DNA from: OLB6 sp964467455
GTDB taxonomy: Bacteria; Bacteroidota; Ignavibacteria; Kapaibacteriales; Kapaibacteriaceae
DNA length: 64,000 nucleotides
Assembly (NCBI GenBank): GCA_964467455.1
Contig: CAYXQJ010000013.1
Location: forward strand, 17,832 to 81,831
Direction of reading: 5' to 3'
Shown here: piece by piece, positions 16,423-24,285 of the stretch
How the letters are laid out: every line of letters starts with the position of its first letter
How positions within the stretch are numbered: the stretch's first letter is position 1
The notes under the pieces: model-generated
What the model was told of the DNA's origin: nothing
Seen by the model: only the letters and a program-made list of their open reading frames with translations
Database searches by the model: none
Position numbers and translations under genes: made by a program

Positions 16423-17046
16423 TTAGTCTCGTTTGCGGAATGGGAAACCAAATTCTTCCAGAAGAGCATAGGCCTCTTCATCCGTACGTGCCGTGGTGAC
16501 GAACGTGATGTCCATACCGCTGATGCGGTTCACCTTGTCAACGTCGATCTCCGGGAAGATGATCTGCTCCTTGATGCCAATGGTATAGTTACCACGACCG
16601 TCGAAGCTCTTGTCCGAGAAACCGCGGAAGTCGCGGATACGCGGAGCAGCGATGTTGATGAAGCGGTCGAGGAACTCGAACATGTGGGCGCGACGCAAGG
16701 TCACGCGCGCACCGATCGGCATACCTTCGCGGAGCTTGAAGTTGGCGATCGACTTGCGAGCGCGCGTCACTGCCGGACGCTGGCCGCTGATCAACTCCAA
16801 TTCGTTGACGGCAGCGTGCAGGTACTTGGCGTCCTGCGCAGCTTCACCCGCACCGATGTTGATCGCGATCTTCTCCAGCTTCGGCACCTGCATGATGGTG
16901 CCGTAGTTGAAACGCTTCATGAGAGCCGGAACCACGTTCTCTTTGTAGAACGCTTGAAGACGCGGCGGCACGGGGACATCCTGGATGTCGTCCTTCCGCT
17001 TGCCTTCCGGCTTGAACTCGAATTTCTTTTGTACGGTCTTGGCCAT
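16423..17046 (-). CDS. rplE: 50S ribosomal protein L5 with N-terminal extension
   Basis: 207 residues; the core (PRLQAFYKENVVPALMKRF, ISGQRPAVTRARKSIANFKLREG, RDFRGFSDKSFDGRGNY) is normal L5. The first ~25 residues, rich in Lys and Glu, extend past the usual ~180-residue length. Contacts 5S rRNA. Confidence 0.96.
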   Translation of the reverse strand: MAKTVQKKFEFKPEGKRKDDIQDVPVPPRLQAFYKENVVPALMKRFNYGTIMQVPKLEKIAINIGAGEAAQDAKYLHAAVNELELISGQRPAVTRARKSIANFKLREGMPIGARVTLRRAHMFEFLDRFINIAAPRIRDFRGFSDKSFDGRGNYTIGIKEQIIFPEIDVDKVNRISGMDITFVTTARTDEEAYALLEEFGFPFRKRD

Positions 17047-17076
17047 GATTCTTCGATCCTTGGGATCTTCGATTTT

Positions 17077-17400
17077 TTACAGTTCTTCCTTCGTCGTCAC
17101 AGCAATGCGCTTGACGGTCGTCTTGCCGTTCGCCGTCACACGCTCGTGACGGATACGCGTCGGCTTGCCGCTCTTGTCAACCAGCATCACGTTCGAGTAA
17201 TGCACCGGCGCTTCCATCTTGATGATGCCGCCGTTCGGATTCTGCTGGCTCGGACGGACGGCCTTTGAACGCATGTTCACGCCTTCCACCAAGACAAGCA
17301 TCTTCTCCGGGTTGACCTGGAGCACGCGGCCGGTCTCGCCCTTGCTGTTGCCTGCGATCACCTGAACGGTGTCGCCCTTTTTGATCTTTAGCTTCATCAT
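17077..17400 (-). CDS. rplX: 50S ribosomal protein L24
   Basis: 107 residues with an N-terminal KOW motif (KIKKGDTVQVIAGNSKGETGRVLQV) and NPNGGIIKMEAPVHYSNVML. The start could be either of two adjacent Met codons. Confidence 0.96.
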   Translation of the reverse strand: MMKLKIKKGDTVQVIAGNSKGETGRVLQVNPEKMLVLVEGVNMRSKAVRPSQQNPNGGIIKMEAPVHYSNVMLVDKSGKPTRIRHERVTANGKTTVKRIAVTTKEEL

Positions 17401-17405
17401 CTACC

Positions 17406-17774
17406 TCAGAGAACCTCTGGAGCGAGGGATACGATCTTCATGAAGTTCTTCTCGCGGAGCTCGCGAGCTACCGGTCCGAAGATCCGCGTACCGCGCGGGT
17501 CGTTGTTGTTGTTGAGCACCACTGCGGCGTTCTCGTCAAAACGAATGAACGAGCCATCGCGGCGACGCACTTCTTTTTTGGTACGGACGACGACGGCCTT
17601 GACCACTTCGCCCTTCTTCACGGCCCCTTGGGGCAGTGCTGCTTTCACCGAGCAGACAATGATGTCGCCGACCGAAGCATAACGCTTTCCGTGTCCACCC
17701 AGGACGCGGATGCAGCGCAGCTTGCGGGCACCACTGTTGTCGGCTACGACCAGATTGCTTTCTTCTTGGATCAT
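17406..17774 (-). CDS. rplN: 50S ribosomal protein L14
   Basis: 122 residues: MIQEESNLVVADNSGARKLRCIRV, SVKAALPQGAVKKGEVVKAV and RIFGPVARELREKNFMKIVSLAPEVL. Length and sequence are standard. Confidence 0.97.
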   Translation of the reverse strand: MIQEESNLVVADNSGARKLRCIRVLGGHGKRYASVGDIIVCSVKAALPQGAVKKGEVVKAVVVRTKKEVRRRDGSFIRFDENAAVVLNNNNDPRGTRIFGPVARELREKNFMKIVSLAPEVL

Positions 17775-17786
17775 GAGTTCTTCTCC

Positions 17787-18077
17787 TTACTTCGCGCGTT
17801 CGAGGATCTCAACAAGGCGCCAACGCTTGCGTGCGCTTAGCGGACGGCTTTCGATGACCTTCACGGTATCGCCGATGTTGCACTCATTGGCTTCATCGTG
17901 AGCCATGATCTTCTTCGTTTGCTTGAAGTACCTCTTGTAGATCGGGTGGGCAACCTGACGTTCGATCGAGACCACGATGGTCTTGTCGGCCTTGTTGCTG
18001 ACGACCTTGCCAATACGCGTCTTCTTGCGTCCGGTCGAGGTGGTTGCTGTTGTTGTTGCGTCTGCCATGGTTGTCAT
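17787..18077 (-). CDS. rpsQ: 30S ribosomal protein S17
   Basis: 96 residues; a Thr/Ala-rich N-terminal extension of ~17 residues precedes the OB-fold core (GRKKTRIGKVVSNKADKTIVV, HPIYKRYFKQTKKIMAHDE, GDTVKVIESRPLSARKRWRL). Confidence 0.96.
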   Translation of the reverse strand: MTTMADATTTATTSTGRKKTRIGKVVSNKADKTIVVSIERQVAHPIYKRYFKQTKKIMAHDEANECNIGDTVKVIESRPLSARKRWRLVEILERAK

Positions 18078-18082
18078 CCGAT

Positions 18083-18289
18083 TCAGTTACCGTTCTGCTT
18101 GCGATCGTGCAGGATCGTCTTCATCCGTGCAATGTCCTTGCGCAACGTGCGGATGTTCGACGTGTTGTCGAGCTGTCCGAGCGTAAGCTGGAACCGCAGG
18201 CGGGTGATGCTCTCTTCGCTCTCGCGAAGGAAGCCTTCCAACTCTTGCGAGCTCAAGCTGCGGAGGTCAGCGGCTTTACGTGCTTTCAT
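18083..18289 (-). CDS. rpmC: 50S ribosomal protein L29
   Basis: 68-residue helical hairpin: MKARKAADLRSLSSQELEGFL and NIRTLRKDIARMKTILHDRK. Located between rplP and rpsQ as usual. Confidence 0.95.
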   Translation of the reverse strand: MKARKAADLRSLSSQELEGFLRESEESITRLRFQLTLGQLDNTSNIRTLRKDIARMKTILHDRKQNGN

Positions 18290-18292
18290 CTC

Positions 18293-18712
18293 TTAGGCCT
18301 CCATATCAACACGTTGAACAAACTTGCACTTGATCGGAAGCTTGTGCGATGCAAGACGCACGGCTTCCTGTGCACGCTCCTTGGTCACGCCGTCGATCTC
18401 GAACAGCACGCGGCCAGGCTTGACCACGGCTACCCAGAACTCCGGATTGCCCTTACCGGAACCCATTCGGGTCTCTGCCGGCTTCTTGGTCACCGGCTTG
18501 TCCGGGAAGATGCGGATCCACACCTTACCATCACGACGCAAGTAGCGGTTGATGGCGATACGCGCAGATTCGATCTGGCGGTTGGTGATCCAAGCACCTT
18601 CAAGGGCCTTGAGACCGTATGATCCGAACGACACTTGCGATCCGCGGTAGGCCTTGCCTCGACGGCGGCCGCGCTGTGTCTTCCGGTGTTTTACTCTCTT
18701 CGGGATAAGCAT
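18293..18712 (-). CDS. rplP: 50S ribosomal protein L16
   Basis: 139 residues: MLIPKRVKHRKTQRGRRRGKA, WITNRQIESARIAINRYLRR, GKVWIRIFPDKPVTKKPAETRMG and KGNPEFWVAVVKPGRVLFE. Normal length. Confidence 0.97.
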   Translation of the reverse strand: MLIPKRVKHRKTQRGRRRGKAYRGSQVSFGSYGLKALEGAWITNRQIESARIAINRYLRRDGKVWIRIFPDKPVTKKPAETRMGSGKGNPEFWVAVVKPGRVLFEIDGVTKERAQEAVRLASHKLPIKCKFVQRVDMEA

Positions 18713-18734
18713 TGCCGTATCCTAGCTGTCTTCG

Positions 18735-19382
18735 TTACTGGTCTTTTGTCTGTTGTTTGCCGATCACATCACCGCGACAGATCCACACCTTGATACCGAT
18801 GGATCCATACACCGTCTCTGCACGGCCCTGAGCGTAGTCGATGTCAGAACGCAGCGTGTGCAACGGCACACGGCCTTCCTTGTACTGTTCCGTACGCGAC
18901 ATGTCCGCACCGCCGAGACGGCCCGAGCACATGATACGAACGCCTTCTGCACCTACTCGCATCGTGCTGCTCACCGCATTCTTCATCGCGCGGCGGAACG
19001 AGATCCGGCCTTCGAGCTGCGATGCGATGTTGTCAGCCACGAGCTGGGCATCCAGCTCCGGACGCTTGATCTCACTGATGAGGATCTTGACGTCCTTCTT
19101 GGTGAGCTTGCGAAGCTCTTCCTCAAGCTGGGCGATGTCCTTGCCAGAGCGGCCAATGATAACGCCCGGACGTGACGTGGTGATGGTGATACGCACTTGC
19201 TTTGCCGTGCGCTCAACGATCACGCGAGCAACGCCCGCCTTCTTGAGTCGGTTCTTGATGTAGTTGCGGACCATCAGGTCTTCCTGAAGTTTTTCCGCGA
19301 CGTTCTTCTCGTCGAACCAATTAGCATCCCATTGGCGAATGATGCCAAGGCGCAATCCGATCGGGTTGGTCTTCTGACCCAC
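18735..19382 (-). CDS. rpsC: 30S ribosomal protein S3
   Basis: 215 residues with the KH domain GVIIGRSGKDIAQLEEELRKL and the C-terminal IMCSGRLGGADMSRTEQYKEGRVP; begins MGQKTNPIGLRLGIIRQWDANW. Confidence 0.97.
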   Translation of the reverse strand: MGQKTNPIGLRLGIIRQWDANWFDEKNVAEKLQEDLMVRNYIKNRLKKAGVARVIVERTAKQVRITITTSRPGVIIGRSGKDIAQLEEELRKLTKKDVKILISEIKRPELDAQLVADNIASQLEGRISFRRAMKNAVSSTMRVGAEGVRIMCSGRLGGADMSRTEQYKEGRVPLHTLRSDIDYAQGRAETVYGSIGIKVWICRGDVIGKQQTKDQ

Positions 19383-19394
19383 GTGAGGCTCCGA

Positions 19395-19733
19395 TTACTT
19401 ATTCGATGAAACGACGATGGTGAGATGGTGCGAACGCTTCCGGATGCGATAAGCGCGGCCCATTGGAGCGGGCGAGATGCGCTTGATCGTCGGGCCAACG
19501 TCCACGAAGGCTTCCTTCACAACAATAGACTCAGGATCAACACCTTCATCCTTGCGTTGCAGATTGCTGATCGCAGACTTCAGCGTGAGCGAAGCCATTT
19601 CCGACGCGCCCTTGTCCGAAAACTGGAGGATATTGAGCGCTTCTTGCGCGGACTTGCCGCGAATGAGATCAATAACCAACCGCATTTTGCGGGGTGAGGA
19701 CCGCGTGTATTTCTTTACTGCACGAGCTTCCAT
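19395..19733 (-). CDS. rplV: 50S ribosomal protein L22
   Basis: 112 residues: KKYTRSSPRKMRLVIDLIRGKSAQEALNIL and SPAPMGRAYRIRKRSHHLTIVV (exit-tunnel loop region). Normal. Confidence 0.96.
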   Translation of the reverse strand: MEARAVKKYTRSSPRKMRLVIDLIRGKSAQEALNILQFSDKGASEMASLTLKSAISNLQRKDEGVDPESIVVKEAFVDVGPTIKRISPAPMGRAYRIRKRSHHLTIVVSSNK

Positions 19734-19742
19734 CGTACGTCC

Positions 19743-20030
19743 TTACTTCTTGCCTGTTTTCAGATCTTTCCGGTTACCTGCGTGCCCGCGATACGTCCGC
19801 GTTGGAGCGAACTCACCGAGCTTGTGACCGACCATGTTCTCCGTCACGTAGACCGGAATGAACTTGTTGCCATTATGAACCGCGAAGGTGTGACCTACGA
19901 AGTCCGGTGCGATCGTTGAAGCGCGCGACCATGTCTTCACAACGGTCTTCTTGCCCGCTTCGTTGAGGGCATCCACTTTCTTCATCAGCTTGAAGCTGAT
20001 AAATGGTTCTTTTTTGAGTGAACGTGGCAT
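19743..20030 (-). CDS. rpsS: 30S ribosomal protein S19
   Basis: 95 residues: MPRSLKKEPFISFKLMKKV, KTWSRASTIAPDFVGHTFAVHNG and MVGHKLGEFAPTRTYRGHAG. Normal. Confidence 0.97.
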   Translation of the reverse strand: MPRSLKKEPFISFKLMKKVDALNEAGKKTVVKTWSRASTIAPDFVGHTFAVHNGNKFIPVYVTENMVGHKLGEFAPTRTYRGHAGNRKDLKTGKK

Positions 20031-20049
20031 TCTTGGGTTCTCCTAGTCG

Positions 20050-20886
20050 TTATCCGTTACGGCGACGGATGATCATGTCATTTGAAGCCTTCTTCTTCTC
20101 ACGGGTCTTGAAGCCCTTTGCCAGCTGACCCCACGGTGAACGTGGATGCTTGCGGCCACCACCCGACTTCGACTTACCTTCACCACCACCGTTCGGGTGG
20201 TCGATCGGATTCATCGCCATACCGCGCGTCTGCGGGCGAACGCCCAACCAACGCTTGCGGCCTGCCTTGCCATACAGAATGTTCTCGTGCGAGCCGTTGC
20301 TGACCACACCCAAGGTGGCCATACAGTCTGCCGGCACCATGCGGATCTCACCGGAAGGCAGCTTGAGCTGCGCCTTGCCGTTGTCGATACCAACGAATTG
20401 TGCCGACGTTCCTGCCGAACGAACCATCTGTCCGCCCTTGCCGGGCTTCATTTCAATGTTGTGCACCGTCAGACCAACCGGGATGGAACGCAACGGAAGT
20501 GCATTACCATCACGAAGCTCTGCACCTTCACCGCTGATGAGCTTGTCGCCAACCTTCACCTTATCCGGTGCAAGGATGTAGCGCTTCTCACCGTCAGCAT
20601 ACTCCAGAAGAGCGATGCGGCATGTGCGGTTCGGGTCGTACTCGATCGTCAGGACCGTAGCCGGCACACCAAGTTTGTTGCGCTTGAAATCGATCTTGCG
20701 ATACATGCGCTTGTGTCCGCCGCCACGGTGACGCGAGGTCACGCGACCGGTGTTGTTACGACCGCCGGACTTCTTGATCGGCTCGATGAGTGACTTCTCC
20801 GGCTTGGAGGTCGTGATCTCATCGAACGTGCTCACGCTGTAAAAGCGTGTACCCGGGGTGATCGGTTTTAGTGAACGTGTTGCCAT
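20050..20886 (-). CDS. rplB: 50S ribosomal protein L2
   Basis: 278 residues; GGRNNTGRVTSRHRGGGHKR at the N-terminus and RGMAMNPIDHPNGGGEGKS at the C-terminus, the loop close to the peptidyl transferase centre. Normal. Confidence 0.97.
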   Translation of the reverse strand: MATRSLKPITPGTRFYSVSTFDEITTSKPEKSLIEPIKKSGGRNNTGRVTSRHRGGGHKRMYRKIDFKRNKLGVPATVLTIEYDPNRTCRIALLEYADGEKRYILAPDKVKVGDKLISGEGAELRDGNALPLRSIPVGLTVHNIEMKPGKGGQMVRSAGTSAQFVGIDNGKAQLKLPSGEIRMVPADCMATLGVVSNGSHENILYGKAGRKRWLGVRPQTRGMAMNPIDHPNGGGEGKSKSGGGRKHPRSPWGQLAKGFKTREKKKASNDMIIRRRNG

Positions 20887-20889
20887 GTC

Positions 20890-21192
20890 TTATTCCTCCG
20901 CCCCTTCACCAGAAACGATGTCGATCGTTTGGCCTTCCTTCAACGTCACATAGGCCTTCTTCTTCAAGTTGGTCTTGCCAACCTGCAGCCCGCGACGTGT
21001 GAAGCGGCTCTTGACCTTGCCCTTGATGCGGACCGTGCGGATACTCTCCGCGTCCACATCGAACATGGCCTTGATCGCAGCTTTGATCTGGATCTTGTTC
21101 GCCGACGGTTCTACTTCGAACACATACTGGCGGTTATGTCCAACTTTCGTTGCCTTCTCAGTAAGAAGGGGGCGTCTCAGTACCGTGATCAT
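20890..21192 (-). CDS. rplW: 50S ribosomal protein L23
   Basis: 100 residues: VLRRPLLTEKATKVGHNRQYVFEV and KSRFTRRGLQVGKTNLKKKAYVTL. The start overlaps the rplD stop (ATGA). Confidence 0.96.
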   Translation of the reverse strand: MITVLRRPLLTEKATKVGHNRQYVFEVEPSANKIQIKAAIKAMFDVDAESIRTVRIKGKVKSRFTRRGLQVGKTNLKKKAYVTLKEGQTIDIVSGEGAEE

Positions 21193-21830
21193 TTGTCACC
21201 TCCATTGTCTCCAAAGGAACGCGCCAACGTGTCGACTGCGCTCTTGAAGATGACGAGTTTTCCGTGGTTGAGCACGTCGTAGGCCGAGATCTTGTCGGCC
21301 GGGAACGTGGTCAGTCCTTCAATGTTCCGCGAGGACAACACGAACGTGCGATCTGCTGAAGGAAGAAGGATGAGCACCTTCTTGCCGTCGACCTTGATGG
21401 CCTTGAGCATGTTCGCTACGTCCTTCGTCTTCGGCGCGTCGATGGTGAAGTCTTCCACCACGACAACATTGTTCTCCTGTGCACGGAGGGCAAGTGCCGA
21501 CTTGCGCGCAAGGCGCTTCATCTTGGTCGGCAGTTCGACCTCGTAGCCGTGCGGCTGCGGACCATGGATGGTACCGCCGCCCGGCATGAGCGGAGAACGG
21601 TTGCTGCCACGACGTGCGCCGCCCGTTCCTTTTTGCTTGAACGGCTTTTTGCCGCCGCCGCGGACCTCAGAGCGCGTCTTGGTCTTGTGCGTTCCCTGCC
21701 GGCGGTTGGCCAGGTAGGAACGAACGGCCAAGTACATGGCGTGCTCGTTCGGTTCGATGCCGAAGACCGAGGCCGGAAGCTCGATCGAGCCTGCCTTAGC
21801 GCCGTCCTTCGTAAGTACATCAACGTTCAT
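21189..21830 (-). CDS. rplD: 50S ribosomal protein L4
   Basis: 213 residues; the tunnel loop RQGTHKTKTRSEVRGGGKKPFKQKGTGGARRG and GPQPHGYEVELPTKMKRLARKSAL identify L4. Overlaps rplW. Confidence 0.96.
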   Translation of the reverse strand: MNVDVLTKDGAKAGSIELPASVFGIEPNEHAMYLAVRSYLANRRQGTHKTKTRSEVRGGGKKPFKQKGTGGARRGSNRSPLMPGGGTIHGPQPHGYEVELPTKMKRLARKSALALRAQENNVVVVEDFTIDAPKTKDVANMLKAIKVDGKKVLILLPSADRTFVLSSRNIEGLTTFPADKISAYDVLNHGKLVIFKSAVDTLARSFGDNGGDK

Positions 21831-21843
21831 GACTGTCTTCTTT

Positions 21844-22464
21844 TTATAGCTTTACGATTTCAACGAGGCCGTTCATTGCACCCGGAATACTGCCCTTGAT
21901 CACGAGGAGATTCTCACTCGGGATCACTTGCAGCACTTGCAGGTTGCGCACCGTGATGCGCGTACCGCCCATGCGGCCGGCCATTCTCATGCCTTTGAAT
22001 ACGCGCGACGGGTACGACGACGAACCGATCGAACCAGGGGCACGCGGACGGTCGCTCTGACCGTGGGTGGTCATACCAACGCCACCGAAGTGGTGACGGC
22101 GGACGACGCCTTGGAATCCCTTGCCCTTGCTGGTAGCGGTGACCTTGATCTTATCGCCGACGGCGAACGATTCAACGGTCAGCACGTCGCCGCTATTCAC
22201 GGCATTGACCAGCTGGCGGAATTCTTTGAGATGACGCATTGGCTCTACGCCGTTCTTGGCGAAGTGACCAGCGCGCGGACGATTGACCTTACGATCCGGG
22301 ATGACCTCATATCCGATCTGGACAGCGTCATAACCGTCATTGTCTTTTGTTTTGACTTGCACGACCGGGCACGGACCTGCTTCAATAACGGTGCACGGAA
22401 CAAAGTTTCCGTCTTCCGTAAAGATGCTGGTCATACCGAGCTTGCGTCCAAGGATTGCACTCAT
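21844..22464 (-). CDS. rplC: 50S ribosomal protein L3
   Basis: 206 residues: LGRKLGMTSIFTEDGNFVPCTV, KGKGFQGVVRRHHFGGVGMTHG-like central loop and PGSIGSSSYPSRVFKGMRMAGRMG. Normal. Confidence 0.96.
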   Translation of the reverse strand: MSAILGRKLGMTSIFTEDGNFVPCTVIEAGPCPVVQVKTKDNDGYDAVQIGYEVIPDRKVNRPRAGHFAKNGVEPMRHLKEFRQLVNAVNSGDVLTVESFAVGDKIKVTATSKGKGFQGVVRRHHFGGVGMTTHGQSDRPRAPGSIGSSSYPSRVFKGMRMAGRMGGTRITVRNLQVLQVIPSENLLVIKGSIPGAMNGLVEIVKL

Positions 22465-22475
22465 TGGGGAGATCC

Positions 22476-22784
<309 letters not shown>

Positions 22785-22822
22785 TCGTTCTGTCTCCTTG
22801 TTGGAGGTTTTATTTGAGACAG

Positions 22823-22851
22823 AAAAGAGGGAAGGGGCCCTTCCCTCTTTT
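22823..22851 (-). terminator. Strong Rho-independent terminator after tuf
   Basis: AAAAGAGGGAAGG pairs perfectly with CCTTCCCTCTTTT-like arm (12-13 bp stem, 3-5 nt loop). The minus-strand downstream arm ends in TCTTTTCTGTC. It lies between the tuf stop and the rpsJ GTG and would make tuf largely a separate transcript. Confidence 0.85.
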
Positions 22852-22869
22852 CATCTCGTGATTGAATTC

Positions 22870-24075
22870 TTATTCTACGACTGCAGTTACGACGCCTGCA
22901 CCTACCGTACGGCCACCTTCGCGGATAGCGAAGCGAAGACCTTCATCCATTGCGACCGGCGTGATGAGTTCAACTTCGAGGTTGTCGATGTTGTCACCAG
23001 GCATGATCATCTCAACACCTGCCGGCATGCTCAACACACCCGTTACGTCCGTTGTACGGAAGTAGAACTGCGGGCGATAGCCGTTGAAGAACGGTGTGTG
23101 ACGACCGCCTTCTTCTTTGGTGAGCACGTAGGCCTGTGCTTTGAACTTGTGGTGCGGGGTGATCGAACCCGGCTTAGCGACAACCATGCCGCGCTCGAGT
23201 TCTTCCTTGTCAACACCACGAAGGAGAAGACCAACGTTGTCGCCAGCTTGGCCTTGATCGAGAAGCTTACGGAACATCTCGATACCCGTGACCGTGGACT
23301 TCTTCTGAAGACCAAAGCCAACGATCTCAACTTCGTCGTTCACGTTGATGATACCGCGCTCGATACGGCCGGTACCTACCGTGCCACGACCCGTGATCGA
23401 AAACACGTCTTCGACCGGCATGAGGAACGGCTTGTCAACGTCACGCGTCGGCGTCGGGATGTAGGAGTCAACAGCGTCCATCAGTTCGAAGATGCTAGCC
23501 ATTGCCGGATCATCGCCGCTTGCGCCGCCCGAAGCTGCGTCAAGAGCCTTGAGTGCCGAACCCTTGACGATCGGAATTTCGTCGCCAGGGAAGTTGTACT
23601 TGCTGAGAAGCTCACGGATCTCAAGCTCAACGAGCTCGACGAGTTCCGGGTCAGCAATGTCGATCTTGTTCATGAACACGACGATACGCGGTACACCGAC
23701 CTGGCGAGCGAGCAGGATGTGCTCACGCGTCTGCGGCATCGGACCGTCCGTAGCAGCAACAACGAGGATGGCGCCGTCCATCTGTGCGGCACCCGTGATC
23801 ATGTTCTTCACATAGTCAGCGTGGCCCGGGCAGTCAACGTGTGCGTAGTGACGATTTGCCGTCTCATACTCCACGTGTGCCGTGGCGATCGTGATCCCAC
23901 GTGCTTTTTCTTCTGGGGCGTTGTCGATCGAGTCGAACGAACGCTTTTCAGCGAGACCCTTAGCGGCCAAGCACATTGTGATTGCGGCCGTGAGCGTGGT
24001 CTTGCCATGGTCCACGTGTCCGATCGTTCCTACGTTCACGTGCGGCTTATTCCGCTCAAATTTCTCTTTGGCCAT
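22870..24075 (-). CDS. tuf: Elongation factor Tu
   Basis: 401 residues: G1 GHVDHGKTT, G3 DCPGHADYVKNMITGAAQMDG, G4 NKID and the domain III kirromycin/ternary-complex surface. Brings aminoacyl-tRNA to the ribosome. Flanked by its own Bacteroidetes-type promoter (24152-24183) and its own strong terminator. Confidence 0.98.
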   Translation of the reverse strand: MAKEKFERNKPHVNVGTIGHVDHGKTTLTAAITMCLAAKGLAEKRSFDSIDNAPEEKARGITIATAHVEYETANRHYAHVDCPGHADYVKNMITGAAQMDGAILVVAATDGPMPQTREHILLARQVGVPRIVVFMNKIDIADPELVELVELEIRELLSKYNFPGDEIPIVKGSALKALDAASGGASGDDPAMASIFELMDAVDSYIPTPTRDVDKPFLMPVEDVFSITGRGTVGTGRIERGIINVNDEVEIVGFGLQKKSTVTGIEMFRKLLDQGQAGDNVGLLLRGVDKEELERGMVVAKPGSITPHHKFKAQAYVLTKEEGGRHTPFFNGYRPQFYFRTTDVTGVLSMPAGVEMIMPGDNIDNLEVELITPVAMDEGLRFAIREGGRTVGAGVVTAVVE

Positions 24076-24151
24076 GATGCTACTCCTCGTGTTACGGGAA
24101 GTGTTTGAAGATAAGTTGACTAATGACTGTCGTTGTTTTTTGGACAGAAAA

Positions 24152-24183
24152 CAAAGCTACGGAGAATCGGCGACATTACCAAA
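24152..24183 (-). promoter_or_regulatory. Bacteroidetes-type promoter of tuf
   Basis: Minus strand: TTTG at 24183-24180, exactly 20 bp, then TAGCTTTGT (24159-24151). This matches the Bacteroidetes -33/-7 consensus TTTG-N19-21-TAnnTTTGY. The predicted start of transcription lies ~70 nt before the tuf ATG. Confidence 0.8.
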
Positions 24184-24285
24184 AGGCATAGTTCACCGAT
24201 GCCGTTTCCAAGGGGGATCCAGCCGGAGCAGTAGCTTCGTTAAGCGACCGTCGGGGCCTCTTTCAGCCCATTCCCCAAAAGGGGA

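Noticed and set aside
24244..24285. Terminator after fusA (CCCC-AAAA-GGGG and GGGC...GCCC)
   Set aside because: Stems are only 4-5 bp and no T-run follows; too weak to call.
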